A stretch of DNA of 64,000 nt from Phycisphaeraceae bacterium (GCA_015709595.1 CP054178.1:2051205-2115204); one strand, 5' to 3'. Positions 44,395 through 53,620 are shown, counted from the first letter of the stretch. The notes: generated by a model from the sequence alone, not told the origin. Program-made: numbers and translations.

Positions 44395-45966
44395 ATGATG
44401 CGATCCGCTCGTTGCGTCGGTCTGGCAATGGGGCTGCTGTGCGCCGGCACGTGGCTGACGTGGCCTGTCCTGTCGCAGAATCCGCCGCAGCGCACGCCGC
44501 CCGCGAGACAACCGGAGAAGCCCCCGGCTGAGCCGCGCGAGGCGCCTCCGATGGATGCGCCGCCGGCCTCTTCCACCGAAGCCGACGATCCCAACGTCGA
44601 GCGCCAGTGGTGGCGCGAGGCCGACGTCGAGGAGAAGGCCGTCATCGGCGAGATGCTTCGCAGCGATGACTGGGCGTTCCGGGCGCTGGCGCTGATGCGG
44701 CTGGATCGCTTCCGCGGGCCGGAAGTGGACGCGATGCTCGCCGACGCGCTGGATGATCCGACGTGGCAGGTGCGGTGCTTCGCCATCCGCCATGCGTGGA
44801 AGCACGGCGTGGCCATCGACGGATCACGCTACGCGAAGGAGGATGACCCGCGCGTCCTGCGCACCGCGCTGGCGTTCGGCGTGGAGGCGCCGGCGAAGGT
44901 CGTCGAGCAGACGGGATCGCGCCTGCTGCGGACGCGATCGGTGGACGCGCTGATCGTGGGCATCGAACTGGGCGCCGCCTGCCGCAGCGACGAGGTGCGG
45001 CGCGAGGCGACGCAGCGGGCCCTCACGCTGGTGCGCAACATGGACCCGGTGGTGGCGGGCGTCATCGGGCGGCGGCTGGCGCGGGTGTTTCAGATTGATC
45101 CCGCGCCGCCCGACGCCCTGGCGTGGCGACGCTGGGTGGCGGGCGCGCCGAAGAACTACGTCCTCCCGCCTCTCGCCGCCCCGGGCCAGCGCACGGACAA
45201 GTCGCTGGTGTCGATGGTCGACGCCGACACGTTCGTGCGGCTGCGCGACTACATGGGCGTGCTGCGGCGGCGCAACCTGGAGATGGTCATCGCGGTGGAC
45301 GCCACCAACTCCATGACGCCCGTCATCGACGAAGTGAAGGCCGACGTGGATGCGCTGATCCTGTTTCTCACCGACATTTCATCCACCCTCAAACTGGGCA
45401 TGGTGGCGTACCGTGATCACGACAACCCCGGCAAGCTCATCGAGGGGCATCCCTTCACGACCAATGTCGATTCGCTGCGCCACTTCCTCTTCGGGCTTCA
45501 GACGCCGGGTGGTCCGACGTTTCCAGAGGCGGTGCTGGCCGGCGTGCAGGCGTGCGGGCCGCGACAGTTTCCGTGGAGTGAACGGGCGGAGCGCGAGATC
45601 ATCCTGATCGGCGACGCGCCGCCCCACGATCACGAGAGTTCGGAGCTGCGGGCGACCCTGGAGTGGTATCGCCAGAACGGTCTGACCGTGCACGCGGTCC
45701 ACGTGCCCATGCAGTGGCCGGCGGGGTACCTGCGGTCGCTGCCGCGGGCGCAGGCGGAGCAGCAGGAGGCATGGCGTCAGGATTACAACATCGCCACCCG
45801 CCGGGCGTTCAGCGACATCGCCAGCATCGGCGGCGGGCAGCTGGTCGAGTTCGACGCCTCGCGGCAGACGCACCTGGTGCGCTCGATCATGAAGCTGACG
45901 CTCGAGCCGGAGTGGTGGCCCTACTTCGATGACTTCTATGACGGCTACCTCGATCTGTGTCGGTAG
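44395..45966 (+). CDS. Exported HEAT-like and von Willebrand factor A protein
   Basis: About 523 residues. A hydrophobic signal (MMRSARCVGLAMGLLCAGTW) is followed by a Pro-rich linker, a helical repeat region (about 50-200: AFRALALMRLDRF, DDPTWQVRCFAIRH) and a VWA domain from about 275. The MIDAS motif is DATNS (usual D-x-S-x-S), with later GGPTFPEAVLAGVQ and IILIGDAPPH. In VWA proteins the MIDAS binds a metal and a partner protein. Start codons are crowded: GTG 44374, ATG 44380, ATG 44395 and ATG 44398 are all in frame. 44395 fits the signal best. Confidence 0.82.
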   Translation: MMRSARCVGLAMGLLCAGTWLTWPVLSQNPPQRTPPARQPEKPPAEPREAPPMDAPPASSTEADDPNVERQWWREADVEEKAVIGEMLRSDDWAFRALALMRLDRFRGPEVDAMLADALDDPTWQVRCFAIRHAWKHGVAIDGSRYAKEDDPRVLRTALAFGVEAPAKVVEQTGSRLLRTRSVDALIVGIELGAACRSDEVRREATQRALTLVRNMDPVVAGVIGRRLARVFQIDPAPPDALAWRRWVAGAPKNYVLPPLAAPGQRTDKSLVSMVDADTFVRLRDYMGVLRRRNLEMVIAVDATNSMTPVIDEVKADVDALILFLTDISSTLKLGMVAYRDHDNPGKLIEGHPFTTNVDSLRHFLFGLQTPGGPTFPEAVLAGVQACGPRQFPWSERAEREIILIGDAPPHDHESSELRATLEWYRQNGLTVHAVHVPMQWPAGYLRSLPRAQAEQQEAWRQDYNIATRRAFSDIASIGGGQLVEFDASRQTHLVRSIMKLTLEPEWWPYFDDFYDGYLDLCR

Positions 45967-46029
45967 GAGGCGCCCGATCGAGGGACTTTCCCGCCGCTGG
46001 GTTGATTGGGCGGCGCGGTATCATCCGCC

Positions 46030-47712
46030 ATGCCGTTCCTGCAGCCGATGCTCGACACCCCGTTCGGCGAGATCGCCGCGATCCTGCTGATCGCGGCGGT
46101 GGTGGGCGTGATCGGCGCCCTGATGCGCCAGCCGCTCATTGTGGCGTTCATCGCGGTGGGCATTCTCGTCGGTCCCTCGGCGCTTCATCTGGTCCGCCAC
46201 GCCGAGGAACTGGAGCTGCTCGCCTCCATCGGCATCGCGGTGCTGCTGTTCCTCGTGGGGCTGCGGCTGGACGTGAGCGTCATCCGCACCATGGGTCCGG
46301 TGTCGCTGGCGACCGGTCTGGGGCAGGTGGGCTTCACGTCGATCATCGGGTTCTTCCTGTGCCTGCTGCTGGGGATGAGCGTCGCGGCGTCGGTGTACGT
46401 GGCGGTGGCGCTGACGTTCTCGAGCACGATCATCATCGTGAAGCTCCTCAGCGACAAGCACGAGATCGACGCGCTGCACGGGCGAATCGCGGTGGGGTTC
46501 CTGATCGTGCAGGACATCGTGGTGGTGCTGGCGATGATCGCGCTGTCGGCCTTCGGCGGCGCGGGGGCCGACGGCGACGGGCAGCCGCCGCTGGGGCGCG
46601 CCCTGCTGGTGCTGGCCCGAGGACTGGGGATGCTGGGCGTGGTGGCGCTGATGATGCGATACGTGCTGCCCCATCTGACGCGCATGATGGCCAGGCACCA
46701 GGAACTGCTGATTCTGTTCGCCATCGCGTGGGCGGTGGCGCTGGCGGCGACGGGAGAGGCGATGGGCACCTCGCGCGAGGTGGGCGCCTTCCTGGCTGGG
46801 GTGTCGCTGGCCTCCACGCCCTACCGCGACGCCATCGGCGGACGCCTGGTCAGTCTGCGCGACTTCCTTCTCCTGTTCTTCTTCATCAACCTCGGCGCCA
46901 CGCTCGACCTGTCGCAGATCCGGGGCGACCTGCTGCCGGCGGCGGTGCTGAGCATCTTCGTGCTGGTGGGCAACCCGCTCATCGTGATGGTGATCATGGG
47001 CGCGATGGGCTACCGGCGGCGCACCGGCTTTCTGGCCGGGCTGACCGTGGCGCAGATCAGCGAGTTCTCGCTGATTCTCGGCGCGCTGGGCGTGTCGCTC
47101 GGACACATCGACCCGTCCGTGATGGGCGTCATCACGCTCGTGGGGCTGATCACCATCGGGCTGAGCACGTACATGATCCTCTACTCCCACCCGCTGTTCG
47201 AGCGCGTGGCGCCGCTTCTGGGCGTGTTTGAAAAGGCACAACCGTACCGTGAGTCGGCTGATTCAGACCAGATGGCCGTGCAGCCGGATGTCATCGTGTT
47301 CGGACTGGGACGGTACGGTTCGAACATCGCCCACCGGCTCGAGCAGCGCGGACTCCGGGTGCTGGGGGTGGATTTCGATCCCCAGGTCATCCGGCGCTGG
47401 CGCGATGAAGGCCGGTCGGCTCAGTACGGCGACGCGGAGGATCCCGAGTTCGCCGCCACGCTGCCGCTCGCGCGGGCGACGTGGGTCATCAGCACCATGC
47501 CGCAACTGCACGTGAACCAGGCGCTGCTTTCCGCGCTGCACGAACAGAGGTACGCCGGCTCCGTGGCGGCAACCGCGCACCACCACCACGACGCCAGGCG
47601 GCTGGAGCAGCTCGGCGCCAAGGTCGTGCTGCTGCCGTTCTCCGATGCCGCGGAGGAAGCCGTGGACCGAATTCTCGGCGAAGCGCCGCAGGACAACAAG
47701 CCGCGACCGTGA
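46030..47712 (+). CDS. Kef/CPA2-type cation:proton antiporter with TrkA-N domain
   Basis: 560 residues. About 12 membrane helices form the Na+/H+ exchanger fold; conserved text includes VALTFSSTIIIVKLLSDK and FLIVQDIVVVLAMI. The Asp in VQDIVV is the expected ion-binding site. A cytoplasmic RCK/TrkA-N domain starts near 420 with the NAD-binding GLGRYGSNIA. Exchange of K+ or Na+ for protons controlled by nucleotide binding is expected. The last residues (KPRP, stop) are encoded by a dispersed repeat. The ATG at 46030 is the first that leaves a normal first helix. Confidence 0.9.
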   Translation: MPFLQPMLDTPFGEIAAILLIAAVVGVIGALMRQPLIVAFIAVGILVGPSALHLVRHAEELELLASIGIAVLLFLVGLRLDVSVIRTMGPVSLATGLGQVGFTSIIGFFLCLLLGMSVAASVYVAVALTFSSTIIIVKLLSDKHEIDALHGRIAVGFLIVQDIVVVLAMIALSAFGGAGADGDGQPPLGRALLVLARGLGMLGVVALMMRYVLPHLTRMMARHQELLILFAIAWAVALAATGEAMGTSREVGAFLAGVSLASTPYRDAIGGRLVSLRDFLLLFFFINLGATLDLSQIRGDLLPAAVLSIFVLVGNPLIVMVIMGAMGYRRRTGFLAGLTVAQISEFSLILGALGVSLGHIDPSVMGVITLVGLITIGLSTYMILYSHPLFERVAPLLGVFEKAQPYRESADSDQMAVQPDVIVFGLGRYGSNIAHRLEQRGLRVLGVDFDPQVIRRWRDEGRSAQYGDAEDPEFAATLPLARATWVISTMPQLHVNQALLSALHEQRYAGSVAATAHHHHDARRLEQLGAKVVLLPFSDAAEEAVDRILGEAPQDNKPRP

Positions 47713-47720
47713 GGGATCGG
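47700..47720 (+). repeat. Dispersed repeat, copy B, at end of antiporter gene
   Basis: GCCGCGACCGTGAGGGATCG, one base different from copy A over 20 positions. The TGA stop of the antiporter frame is inside the repeat (47710-47712). Confidence 0.7.
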
Positions 47721-47736
47721 TTTCCTCCTGTCCGCG

Positions 47737-48753
47737 TCACGCTGCCGGTGGACTCTCCGGGATCGGATTCGCCTTGAACAGCCGCGTATCCAGCGCGAAG
47801 ATCTTGTCGGTGAAGTGCGCGTCGGAGCCATTCTCCGGCTGGTTGAGCCGGGTGTGCTGAATGGCCATGGCGGTGCGGGCTTCGAGGTTGTCGAGCATGG
47901 AGACGAAGACCGCCTCGGGCGTGCTGGGGCGCTTGGCGGCGCCGTACTCCGGCTCGTTGTGGTGGCTGATGATGATGTGCGAGAGAATGACGTGGGTGCG
48001 CGCCGGCAGCACCGGTCCGCCCTTGGCGGCGACCTCGCGGATCTTGCGCTCCAGCCACAGCGCCCCGGTGACGATGTGTCCGATCAGGTTGCCGGTGATG
48101 GTGTAGTTGAAGCCGCGCTCCCACTCCAGTTCGTTGGTCTTGGCCAGGTCGTGCAGGAACAGCCCCATCAGCACCACGTCGCGGTTGAGTTCCGGGTAGA
48201 GAGGCAGCATCCGGTCGGCGAGTTTCAGCAGTTGCAGCGTGTGCTCCAGCAGCCCGCCGATCCAGGCGTGGTGCAGGTTGACCGCCGCGGGCGCCTCCTT
48301 CAGGTTGCGGATGAGTTTCTCATCGTCCAGGTAGGCCTGGGCCAGGGCCTTGAGGGCCGGATGCTCCAGCGTGCCGAGAATGGCGGTCAGTTCGGCGAAC
48401 ATTTCCTCCACGTTGAAGCGCGTGCAGGGCAGGAGTGCTCGCAGTTCCTCCGCGCTCACCTCGACGGGCTGGATCTTCTCGAGGATGAGCTGAATCTGGC
48501 CGTTGAACTCCTGCGTGTGGCCGGCCACCCAGACGAAGCCGGTGGAGCCGGTCTCGTTGGCGGTGCGCTCGTCGATGGTCCACTGCCGCGCGGGGCACTC
48601 GCCGGTGGCGTCACGCAGGATGCACTTGAGGTAGGGCTTGCCCGCCCGCGTGGTGCCCACCTGCGGGTTGTAGACGGCGTAGATGCCGTCCACGAACATG
48701 TTGGGCGTGAGGGAGCGGATGTCGAGGTGCGGCCTGGCCTGCGTGCTGCTCAT
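47737..48753 (-). CDS. YhaM-like OB-fold and HD-domain nuclease
   Basis: 338 residues. An N-terminal OB-fold (about 10-110, DGIYAVYNPQVGTTRAGKPY) is followed by an HD domain with GGLLEHTLQLLKLAD, VLMGLFLHDLAKTNEL (the HD pair), and later ILSHIIISHHNEPEYGA. The arrangement matches YhaM/CBF1-type 3'-5' exoribonucleases of Bacillus and relatives. The protein is cytoplasmic. The ATG at 48753 directly precedes the OB-fold. It converges on the antiporter gene with 24 bp between stops. Confidence 0.85.
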   Translation of the reverse strand: MSSTQARPHLDIRSLTPNMFVDGIYAVYNPQVGTTRAGKPYLKCILRDATGECPARQWTIDERTANETGSTGFVWVAGHTQEFNGQIQLILEKIQPVEVSAEELRALLPCTRFNVEEMFAELTAILGTLEHPALKALAQAYLDDEKLIRNLKEAPAAVNLHHAWIGGLLEHTLQLLKLADRMLPLYPELNRDVVLMGLFLHDLAKTNELEWERGFNYTITGNLIGHIVTGALWLERKIREVAAKGGPVLPARTHVILSHIIISHHNEPEYGAAKRPSTPEAVFVSMLDNLEARTAMAIQHTRLNQPENGSDAHFTDKIFALDTRLFKANPIPESPPAA

Positions 48754-48976
48754 GGGGCCATGCTAGCACGGACGAGGGCGGAATCGGGCTGGTCATGAAT
48801 GAAACCTCCCCCCACGGGCGGCATCGGACGGAGAGCGACGGCACGCTTCGCCGCGCGGTCGCGCGCCGTGCCGGGGCATCCAGCCCCGCGATGGCGTCGA
48901 AGTCCAAGAAAACGATGGCGGGACGCGCGGCCATCCCGTAGGATCGCATTGCCACGCCGCTGGAAGGGGACGAGCC

Positions 48977-49765
48977 ATGTTCATGCGACCGAGACCGAGG
49001 GTTCTGGTGGCCATCCCCGTGTACAACGAGGAGCGGTATGTGGCGCGCGTGCTGGGACGGGTGCGCGAGTTCGCCTCCGACATCCTGGTCATCGACGACG
49101 GCTCCACCGACAAGACCCCCATGCTCCTCGCCCAGCAGCCGGTGGAGGTGATCCGCCATGCCCGCAATCGGGGGTACGGCCGCTCCATGCAGGACATGTT
49201 CCGCTGGGCGGCGGTGGACGGCTTCGACTGGCTCATCACCATGGACTGCGACGAGCAGCATGAGCCGGAGGCGATTCCCCGGTTCATCGAGGCCATCGAA
49301 TCCGAGGATGCGGATGTGATCTCCGGCAGTCGCTACCTGGCCAATACCCCGCTGGATGACGCCCCGCCGGGCGACCGACGGGCCATCAACGCCACCATCA
49401 CCGAGGAACTGAACGCCCGGCTGGGTTTGACTCTGACGGATTCCTTCTGCGGGTTCAAGGCGTATCGCGTCGAGGCGGTGAGCCGGTTGCGCCTGAACGT
49501 TGACGGCTACGACTTCCCCATGCAGTTCTGGGTGCAGGCGGCGGCGCAGGGGCTTCGCATCAGCGAGATTCCCGTGCGGCTGATCTACAACGACCCGTCG
49601 CGCAGTTTCGGCGGGCCGCTGGATGACCCGGCGCGTCGGCTGGCGCACTACCGTCGCACGATGCACGCCGAGATTCTCCGCTGCGCCGACCAGCTGCCAC
49701 CCGGTGCGGCGGATGGACTGGGGCCGTCAGACGAGCGGCCGTGCGAATCCTGCCGCTGTTCCTGA
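48977..49765 (+). CDS. Family 2 glycosyltransferase
   Basis: 262 residues of the GT-A fold. Conserved pieces are VLVAIPVYNEERYVARVLG, VIDDGSTDKT, ARNRGYGRSMQDMF and the D-x-D metal site MDCDEQHEP. SFCGFKAYRVEAVSRL and WVQAAAQGLRISEIPVRLIY are typical of dolichol-phosphate mannosyltransferase-like enzymes. No membrane helix is seen, so it acts on a cytoplasmic or membrane-surface acceptor. The C-terminus has an unusual RPCESCRCS. The next gene starts 20 bp after the stop, or overlaps it if its GTG is used. Confidence 0.88.
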   Translation: MFMRPRPRVLVAIPVYNEERYVARVLGRVREFASDILVIDDGSTDKTPMLLAQQPVEVIRHARNRGYGRSMQDMFRWAAVDGFDWLITMDCDEQHEPEAIPRFIEAIESEDADVISGSRYLANTPLDDAPPGDRRAINATITEELNARLGLTLTDSFCGFKAYRVEAVSRLRLNVDGYDFPMQFWVQAAAQGLRISEIPVRLIYNDPSRSFGGPLDDPARRLAHYRRTMHAEILRCADQLPPGAADGLGPSDERPCESCRCS

Positions 49766-49785
49766 TTCAGGGCGTTCAGTCGTCG

Positions 49786-51306
49786 ATGTCGAGCCCAGTC
49801 AGCATCACGCTCGAGCCGGAGGCGCGAACCTGGGCCCAGGCGGCGGGCGCGTGGCATGACGCCATCGCGTTGCGGGATGATCTGGTTTTCCAGGGACGCC
49901 CGCTGGCGGCGTGGCGCACGCAGACGCGGCGCGAACTGGGGTTGCCGGAGCAGGCCGTCATCATCGCCACCGGGCACCAGGCGGCGATCTGGCATCCCGG
50001 CATTCTCGTCAAGTACATCGCGGCGGATCGGCTGGTGAGGACGATCAGGCGAGAGGCGATCGCACTGGACGTGATCGTCGATCAGGACGTCAACGACGTT
50101 GCTGCGATCGAAGCGCCCGTGCGGCCCGGAGCGGGCCGGCTCGCCGCGCGGCGCGTGGCGCTGCTGCCTGAGGCCGCCGGCGATGACAGCCGACCCGTGG
50201 AATCGAGGGCGGCGTCGCAGCCGCTTCCGCTTCCCGCGGGCGTCGCCTGGGCGCTGCCGAGCGTCGAGGCGGGGTTGGGGCGGACGAGGGAGGCGCTTGC
50301 TTTGCAGGCCGGTGCATCCAACGCGGCAATGCAGTTCGCCGGCGCGGCGGCGGAACTGCGGTCGCCGTGGGTCGGTGCGATGCCTCGCGTGTTCGCCAGC
50401 GGGCTGCCGAGGTCGTCGTTCAGTCAGGCCCTGGTGAGTGCGATGTTACTCGACCCGCGCGGGTGTGCCGGCACGTACAACGCGGCGGTTGCCGAGGCCA
50501 GCGACGCCGGTCTGACGATGCTGGAGGTGACGGGATCGAGCGTGGAACTGCCGCTCTGGCGCCTCGACGAGGCGGGGCGTCGCACGCCGGTCTTCGCCCA
50601 CGAACTGGAGTCGGTCGATCCCGCTTGGCTTCGGCCCCGCGCCCTGACCATGACGGCCATCATCCGCCTGGCGGTCGCAGACCTGTTCATTCACGGCCGG
50701 GGCGGCTTCATCTACGACCGGGTCATGGAGCGCTGGATCAACGCCTGGCTGGGTCTGCCTGCGGCCCCGATGACCCTGGCCACGGCGGACGTGCGGCTGC
50801 CGCTGCCCACGGCGACCGATCAAGGTGTGGCGGAGGCGATCGCGTCGTATCGGCGCGTGTGGCACGATCCGCCTCTGGCTGATGCGGTCGAAGAGAAGTC
50901 ACCGAGCCGTGACCGTGAGGGAGCGGTCGATGGGCCGTCGATCTCGCCCGCCAAGCGCGCCCTGCTCGACCGGGTGTACGCCGCCCCCCGGCGCAGTCCG
51001 GCGCGACGCGCCGCCTTCGACGCCTATCAGCGGTGGCTGCGACAGGCGCGAGCGGCGCGGCCTGAAGTCATCGATGCGGCAAGACGAAGCATTGACCTGG
51101 CGATCGCGGATCGAGCTGAGCGTGAGATCGCGATACGGCGCGACTGGCCGTTTCCGCTGTATCCGCGCGAAGTGCTCGACGAGTTGGCCCGCGCGGTGGA
51201 GCACGCCATCGACCGGGCGGGCGAATCGGGTGTGGTGGGCGTCCGCTCCCTCCCGGTCGCGTCTCACTCGACCGAGACGATCTCCAGCCGCTCGACTTTC
51301 GGATGA
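49786..51306 (+). CDS. Protein of unknown function, distantly BshC-like
   Basis: 506 residues, without signal or membrane segments. The N-terminal VIIATGHQAAIWHPGILVKY and DVIVDQDVND resemble the T-G-Q-Q-x-G-L / P-L-x-x-x-K pattern of BshC-type cysteine-adding enzymes, and IHGRGGFIYDRVMERWI is a second conserved-looking motif. The match is too weak for a name. A GTG at 49741 would overlap the glycosyltransferase gene; ATG 49786 is preferred. A dispersed repeat inserts PSRDREGAVDGPS, and a second, inverted copy lies near the C-terminus. The last 43 bp overlap a convergent gene. Confidence 0.65.
   Translation: MSSPVSITLEPEARTWAQAAGAWHDAIALRDDLVFQGRPLAAWRTQTRRELGLPEQAVIIATGHQAAIWHPGILVKYIAADRLVRTIRREAIALDVIVDQDVNDVAAIEAPVRPGAGRLAARRVALLPEAAGDDSRPVESRAASQPLPLPAGVAWALPSVEAGLGRTREALALQAGASNAAMQFAGAAAELRSPWVGAMPRVFASGLPRSSFSQALVSAMLLDPRGCAGTYNAAVAEASDAGLTMLEVTGSSVELPLWRLDEAGRRTPVFAHELESVDPAWLRPRALTMTAIIRLAVADLFIHGRGGFIYDRVMERWINAWLGLPAAPMTLATADVRLPLPTATDQGVAEAIASYRRVWHDPPLADAVEEKSPSRDREGAVDGPSISPAKRALLDRVYAAPRRSPARRAAFDAYQRWLRQARAARPEVIDAARRSIDLAIADRAEREIAIRRDWPFPLYPREVLDELARAVEHAIDRAGESGVVGVRSLPVASHSTETISSRSTFG
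50906..50929 (+). repeat. Dispersed repeat, copy C, inside coding frame
   Basis: GCCGTGACCGTGAGGGAGCG then GTCG, one substitution from copy A. It is read in frame as Ser-Arg-Asp-Arg-Glu-Gly-Ala-Val in the gene of unknown function, in a linker between helices. Confidence 0.75.
51241..51260 (-). repeat. Dispersed repeat, copy D, inverted
   Basis: Read on the minus strand it is GCGACCGGGAGGGAGCGGAC, two substitutions from copy A over the shared 20 bases. It lies just before the overlapping convergent stop codons. Confidence 0.65.
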
Positions 51307-51989
51307 CCCTGCGCGCCCAGCACGGTGACGCGGCGGGATCGTTCCTCGCGCACCACGCCGACGCCGGGTACGATCCACTGCGTGGTCAGCGTGTCGGCGT
51401 CGGCGAACGTGAGGTCAGCGAGAAACGTGATCTCCACGCGGTGGGCGTCGAACGATCCCGCGGGGGTGGTGACATGCTCGACGCCCACGTGTGAAATCGT
51501 CCTTCGAGCCGTGCCCTTCTCGCGCTGGCGGCCGGGGTTGGCGTCGCTGACGACGCGCATGGACGACTCGCTGGCGAACGGTTCGCCCGCGGAGAGGGTT
51601 GGCGGGCAGACCACCAGTGGGGGGTCGAAGAGCGCCAGCGAGCCGTCATCGCGCTCGACGGAAGCATGAAGCCGCAGCGAACCGTCCGTTCCGGTGCTGA
51701 GGTACTCGATTCGCCGCTCTCCCTCGTGGATGGCGAAGGCGGCGCCATGTTCTGACGTGTCGAGGCGGCGCCGCGTGAGACGCTGCGATGGTTCGGATGA
51801 ATCACCTGTGAAGAGGTCGAACTGATGCGCGGCGCTGCCCGATGGAAGAAAATCATCCGGGGTCAGGGCGCGCGTCGAGGGTCGCAGATCATCCTGCGGC
51901 GGCGCGTGGGTGCGTTCCCGGACGGCGCAGCCCAGGGTGAGTATTCCCCAGGCGACGATCAGCGCGGCACGGAGCGCTGAAGGCGTCAC
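51264..51989 (-). CDS. Lipoprotein of unknown function
   Basis: 241 residues. The lipobox is LTLGC in a short signal. The body has beta-rich text (IEYLSTGTDGSLRLHASV, VEHVTTPAGSFDAHRVEITF) ending in WIVPGVGVVREERS, which resembles the end of lipoprotein families that hold a hydrophobic cargo. The start is GTG at 51989, overlapping the stop of the preceding gene as GTGA. It converges with and overlaps the gene at 49786-51306 by 43 bp. No family recognised. Confidence 0.72.
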   Translation of the reverse strand: MTPSALRAALIVAWGILTLGCAVRERTHAPPQDDLRPSTRALTPDDFLPSGSAAHQFDLFTGDSSEPSQRLTRRRLDTSEHGAAFAIHEGERRIEYLSTGTDGSLRLHASVERDDGSLALFDPPLVVCPPTLSAGEPFASESSMRVVSDANPGRQREKGTARRTISHVGVEHVTTPAGSFDAHRVEITFLADLTFADADTLTTQWIVPGVGVVREERSRRVTVLGAQGHPKVERLEIVSVE

Positions 51990-53413
51990 GAACGCCCGCC
52001 CGTGGGAAGACCCTTCCGCCGCCAGAGGTCGAGCAGACGCTGCGGCTCGATCGGTTCGGTCACCGTGCCGTCGGTCTTGGTGCGTCGGATGAGTCTGCCG
52101 TTGCGATCGTACACGGCGGTGATGGGCGGCAGGTCGGGCAGCAGACGCGACTGAAGAACCCAGTTGCCGGTTCCATCGGACGCGGGCTTCCAGGAGTCGA
52201 TCCGCATGGGGAGCGCTTCGGCTTCCTCCAGGGACGCTTCGTGGTACCGGAAGGCCATTTCACCGACGATCGAGCCGTCGCGGGGCAGCAGCGATCCGAG
52301 CAGATAGACCTCCGCCTGGGAGAGATAGGGCTCCTCCACAACGTACTCGAACTCATTGCGGGCGCGGGTCTGCACGCCGTTCTTGATGATCTTGAGCTTG
52401 CTGTAGCCCAGCGCGGGAGGCGTGCGCACCCCGTGTTCGCCCTCGGTGCGGGACGCCTCACCCTGGCGCTGCGTGGCGACGGCGGACCAGGTCTCCTCCG
52501 TGCGGTCCCAGTTGAGCCAGAAGCGAATCTGGCTGTCCACGATCAGCCCTCGTTCGACGTTGGCGAGATAGCGGGCGTCCACCAGCACCAGCAGACCCAG
52601 CTCCTGTTCGCTTGGCGTATAGCGGGCGGGCTCACGCGAGGGATTCACTTCACCTCGTCGCCCTTCGCGGACGGTGACGCGGTAGAAGCCGACTTCGGCG
52701 TCCTGCGTGGAGTCGCCCGCCGCGCCGGGTCGGTAGATGCGATACCACTGCTCCGGCGCTACGAGCTTGCGCAAGTGGTCGGCGGAAAGGCGGGAGATCA
52801 ACTCCGCGCCAAGTCGCTCCTGTTTCTGCCGCGTGGCGCGGAGCTCCTCGGTGGACACCACGCGCACGGTGCGGAATGAATGCTCGATGACCTGAAACAC
52901 GCGGCTGAATTCGGTGGCCAGGCAGGTCAGGCGGAAGACGAGATAACGATTTTCGCCGGTGCCGACGATCAGGAAGCCGCCGACGCCCTCGCCCGATTCG
53001 ATGGCCAGCAGGTGTCCGACCCTCGCGCCCAGGGCGATGGGCTCGTTGCGCAGCACCTTGGCGCCGGGATCATCGCGCTGGAATCGCCGTTGCAGGAACG
53101 TCGCCACCCCCTTGGCATCCGCGGTGTCGAGCTCGCCGAGCGTCATCTGCTGGATGCGCATCTCCCACAGTGGCGGCGTCGCGGAGTCCTGCATGGCCAC
53201 TTCGACGTGGGCTGGTGTGACCGTGGGAACCACAAGGGCACCCAACGGGTAGTGCATGGTGAGTCCGAGTCGGTCAATTGATAGTGGTGTGGGATCGAGT
53301 CCGACTGCCCGCGGATCGAAGGTGGGATCGTCCGGCGATTGAGCCAGCGCGGAGCGGGCCGCACCGAGCGTCACCACTGCGATCATCCATGACCACCAGG
53401 CGATATGTCGCAT
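51986..53413 (-). CDS. Exported protein of unknown function
   Basis: 475 residues. The Sec signal MRHIAWWSWMIAVVTLGAAR followed by SALAQ cuts after Ala. The mature part starts with a beta-rich domain (about 45-175, LGLTMHYPLGALVVPT) resembling bacterial domains of the same layout in stress lipoproteins, then a longer domain with WYRIYRPG, YRVTVREGRRGEV and LNWDRTEETW. The ATG at 53413 begins the signal; the huge frame upstream is antisense to rpsJ-rplD and not coding. It is coupled with the following lipoprotein gene (GTGA), so the two probably act together in the envelope. Confidence 0.78.
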   Translation of the reverse strand: MRHIAWWSWMIAVVTLGAARSALAQSPDDPTFDPRAVGLDPTPLSIDRLGLTMHYPLGALVVPTVTPAHVEVAMQDSATPPLWEMRIQQMTLGELDTADAKGVATFLQRRFQRDDPGAKVLRNEPIALGARVGHLLAIESGEGVGGFLIVGTGENRYLVFRLTCLATEFSRVFQVIEHSFRTVRVVSTEELRATRQKQERLGAELISRLSADHLRKLVAPEQWYRIYRPGAAGDSTQDAEVGFYRVTVREGRRGEVNPSREPARYTPSEQELGLLVLVDARYLANVERGLIVDSQIRFWLNWDRTEETWSAVATQRQGEASRTEGEHGVRTPPALGYSKLKIIKNGVQTRARNEFEYVVEEPYLSQAEVYLLGSLLPRDGSIVGEMAFRYHEASLEEAEALPMRIDSWKPASDGTGNWVLQSRLLPDLPPITAVYDRNGRLIRRTKTDGTVTEPIEPQRLLDLWRRKGLPTGGRS

Positions 53414-53520
53414 GACCTGTCTCCGTCCGAGCGTAAGCGAAACCCGGTAAGGATATCGCTTCGACGCCCGCAGGCGGCGGGTGGAACGCAAAATGGGCGA
53501 CGTCCGACCGTCGCGGCGCG

Positions 53521-53548
53521 TTGACAGCGTGCAGGCGCCGCGTATCAT
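53521..53548 (+). promoter_or_regulatory. Sigma-70-type promoter of the S10 operon
   Basis: TTGACA (53521-53526), 16-bp spacer, TATCAT (53543-53548). The -35 is consensus and the -10 differs at one base. It lies about 150 bp before the rpsJ start, in the spacer between divergent genes, so it would give a leader of about 140 nt. Confidence 0.75.
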
Positions 53549-53580
53549 GGCCGGTTCGCAACTCGACAGACGCATCGTCC

Positions 53581-53620
53581 GGCACCGTCGTGCCCGTTCG
53601 ATATCCCCGCGGGGATCGAA
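53581..53620 (+). promoter_or_regulatory. Hairpins in rpsJ leader
   Basis: Two dyads in the leader: GGCAC-cgtc-GTGCC at 53581-53594 and TTCGAT-at-CCCCG / CGGGG-ATCGAA at 53597-53620. S10 operons in many bacteria are controlled by leader structures bound by L4. Whether these do that is not shown by the sequence. Confidence 0.4.

Noticed and set aside
49786-51306. Naming the gene bshC
   Set aside because: Only short motif resemblance (T-G-H-Q and a downstream Lys) is visible; without an alignment the name is not safe.
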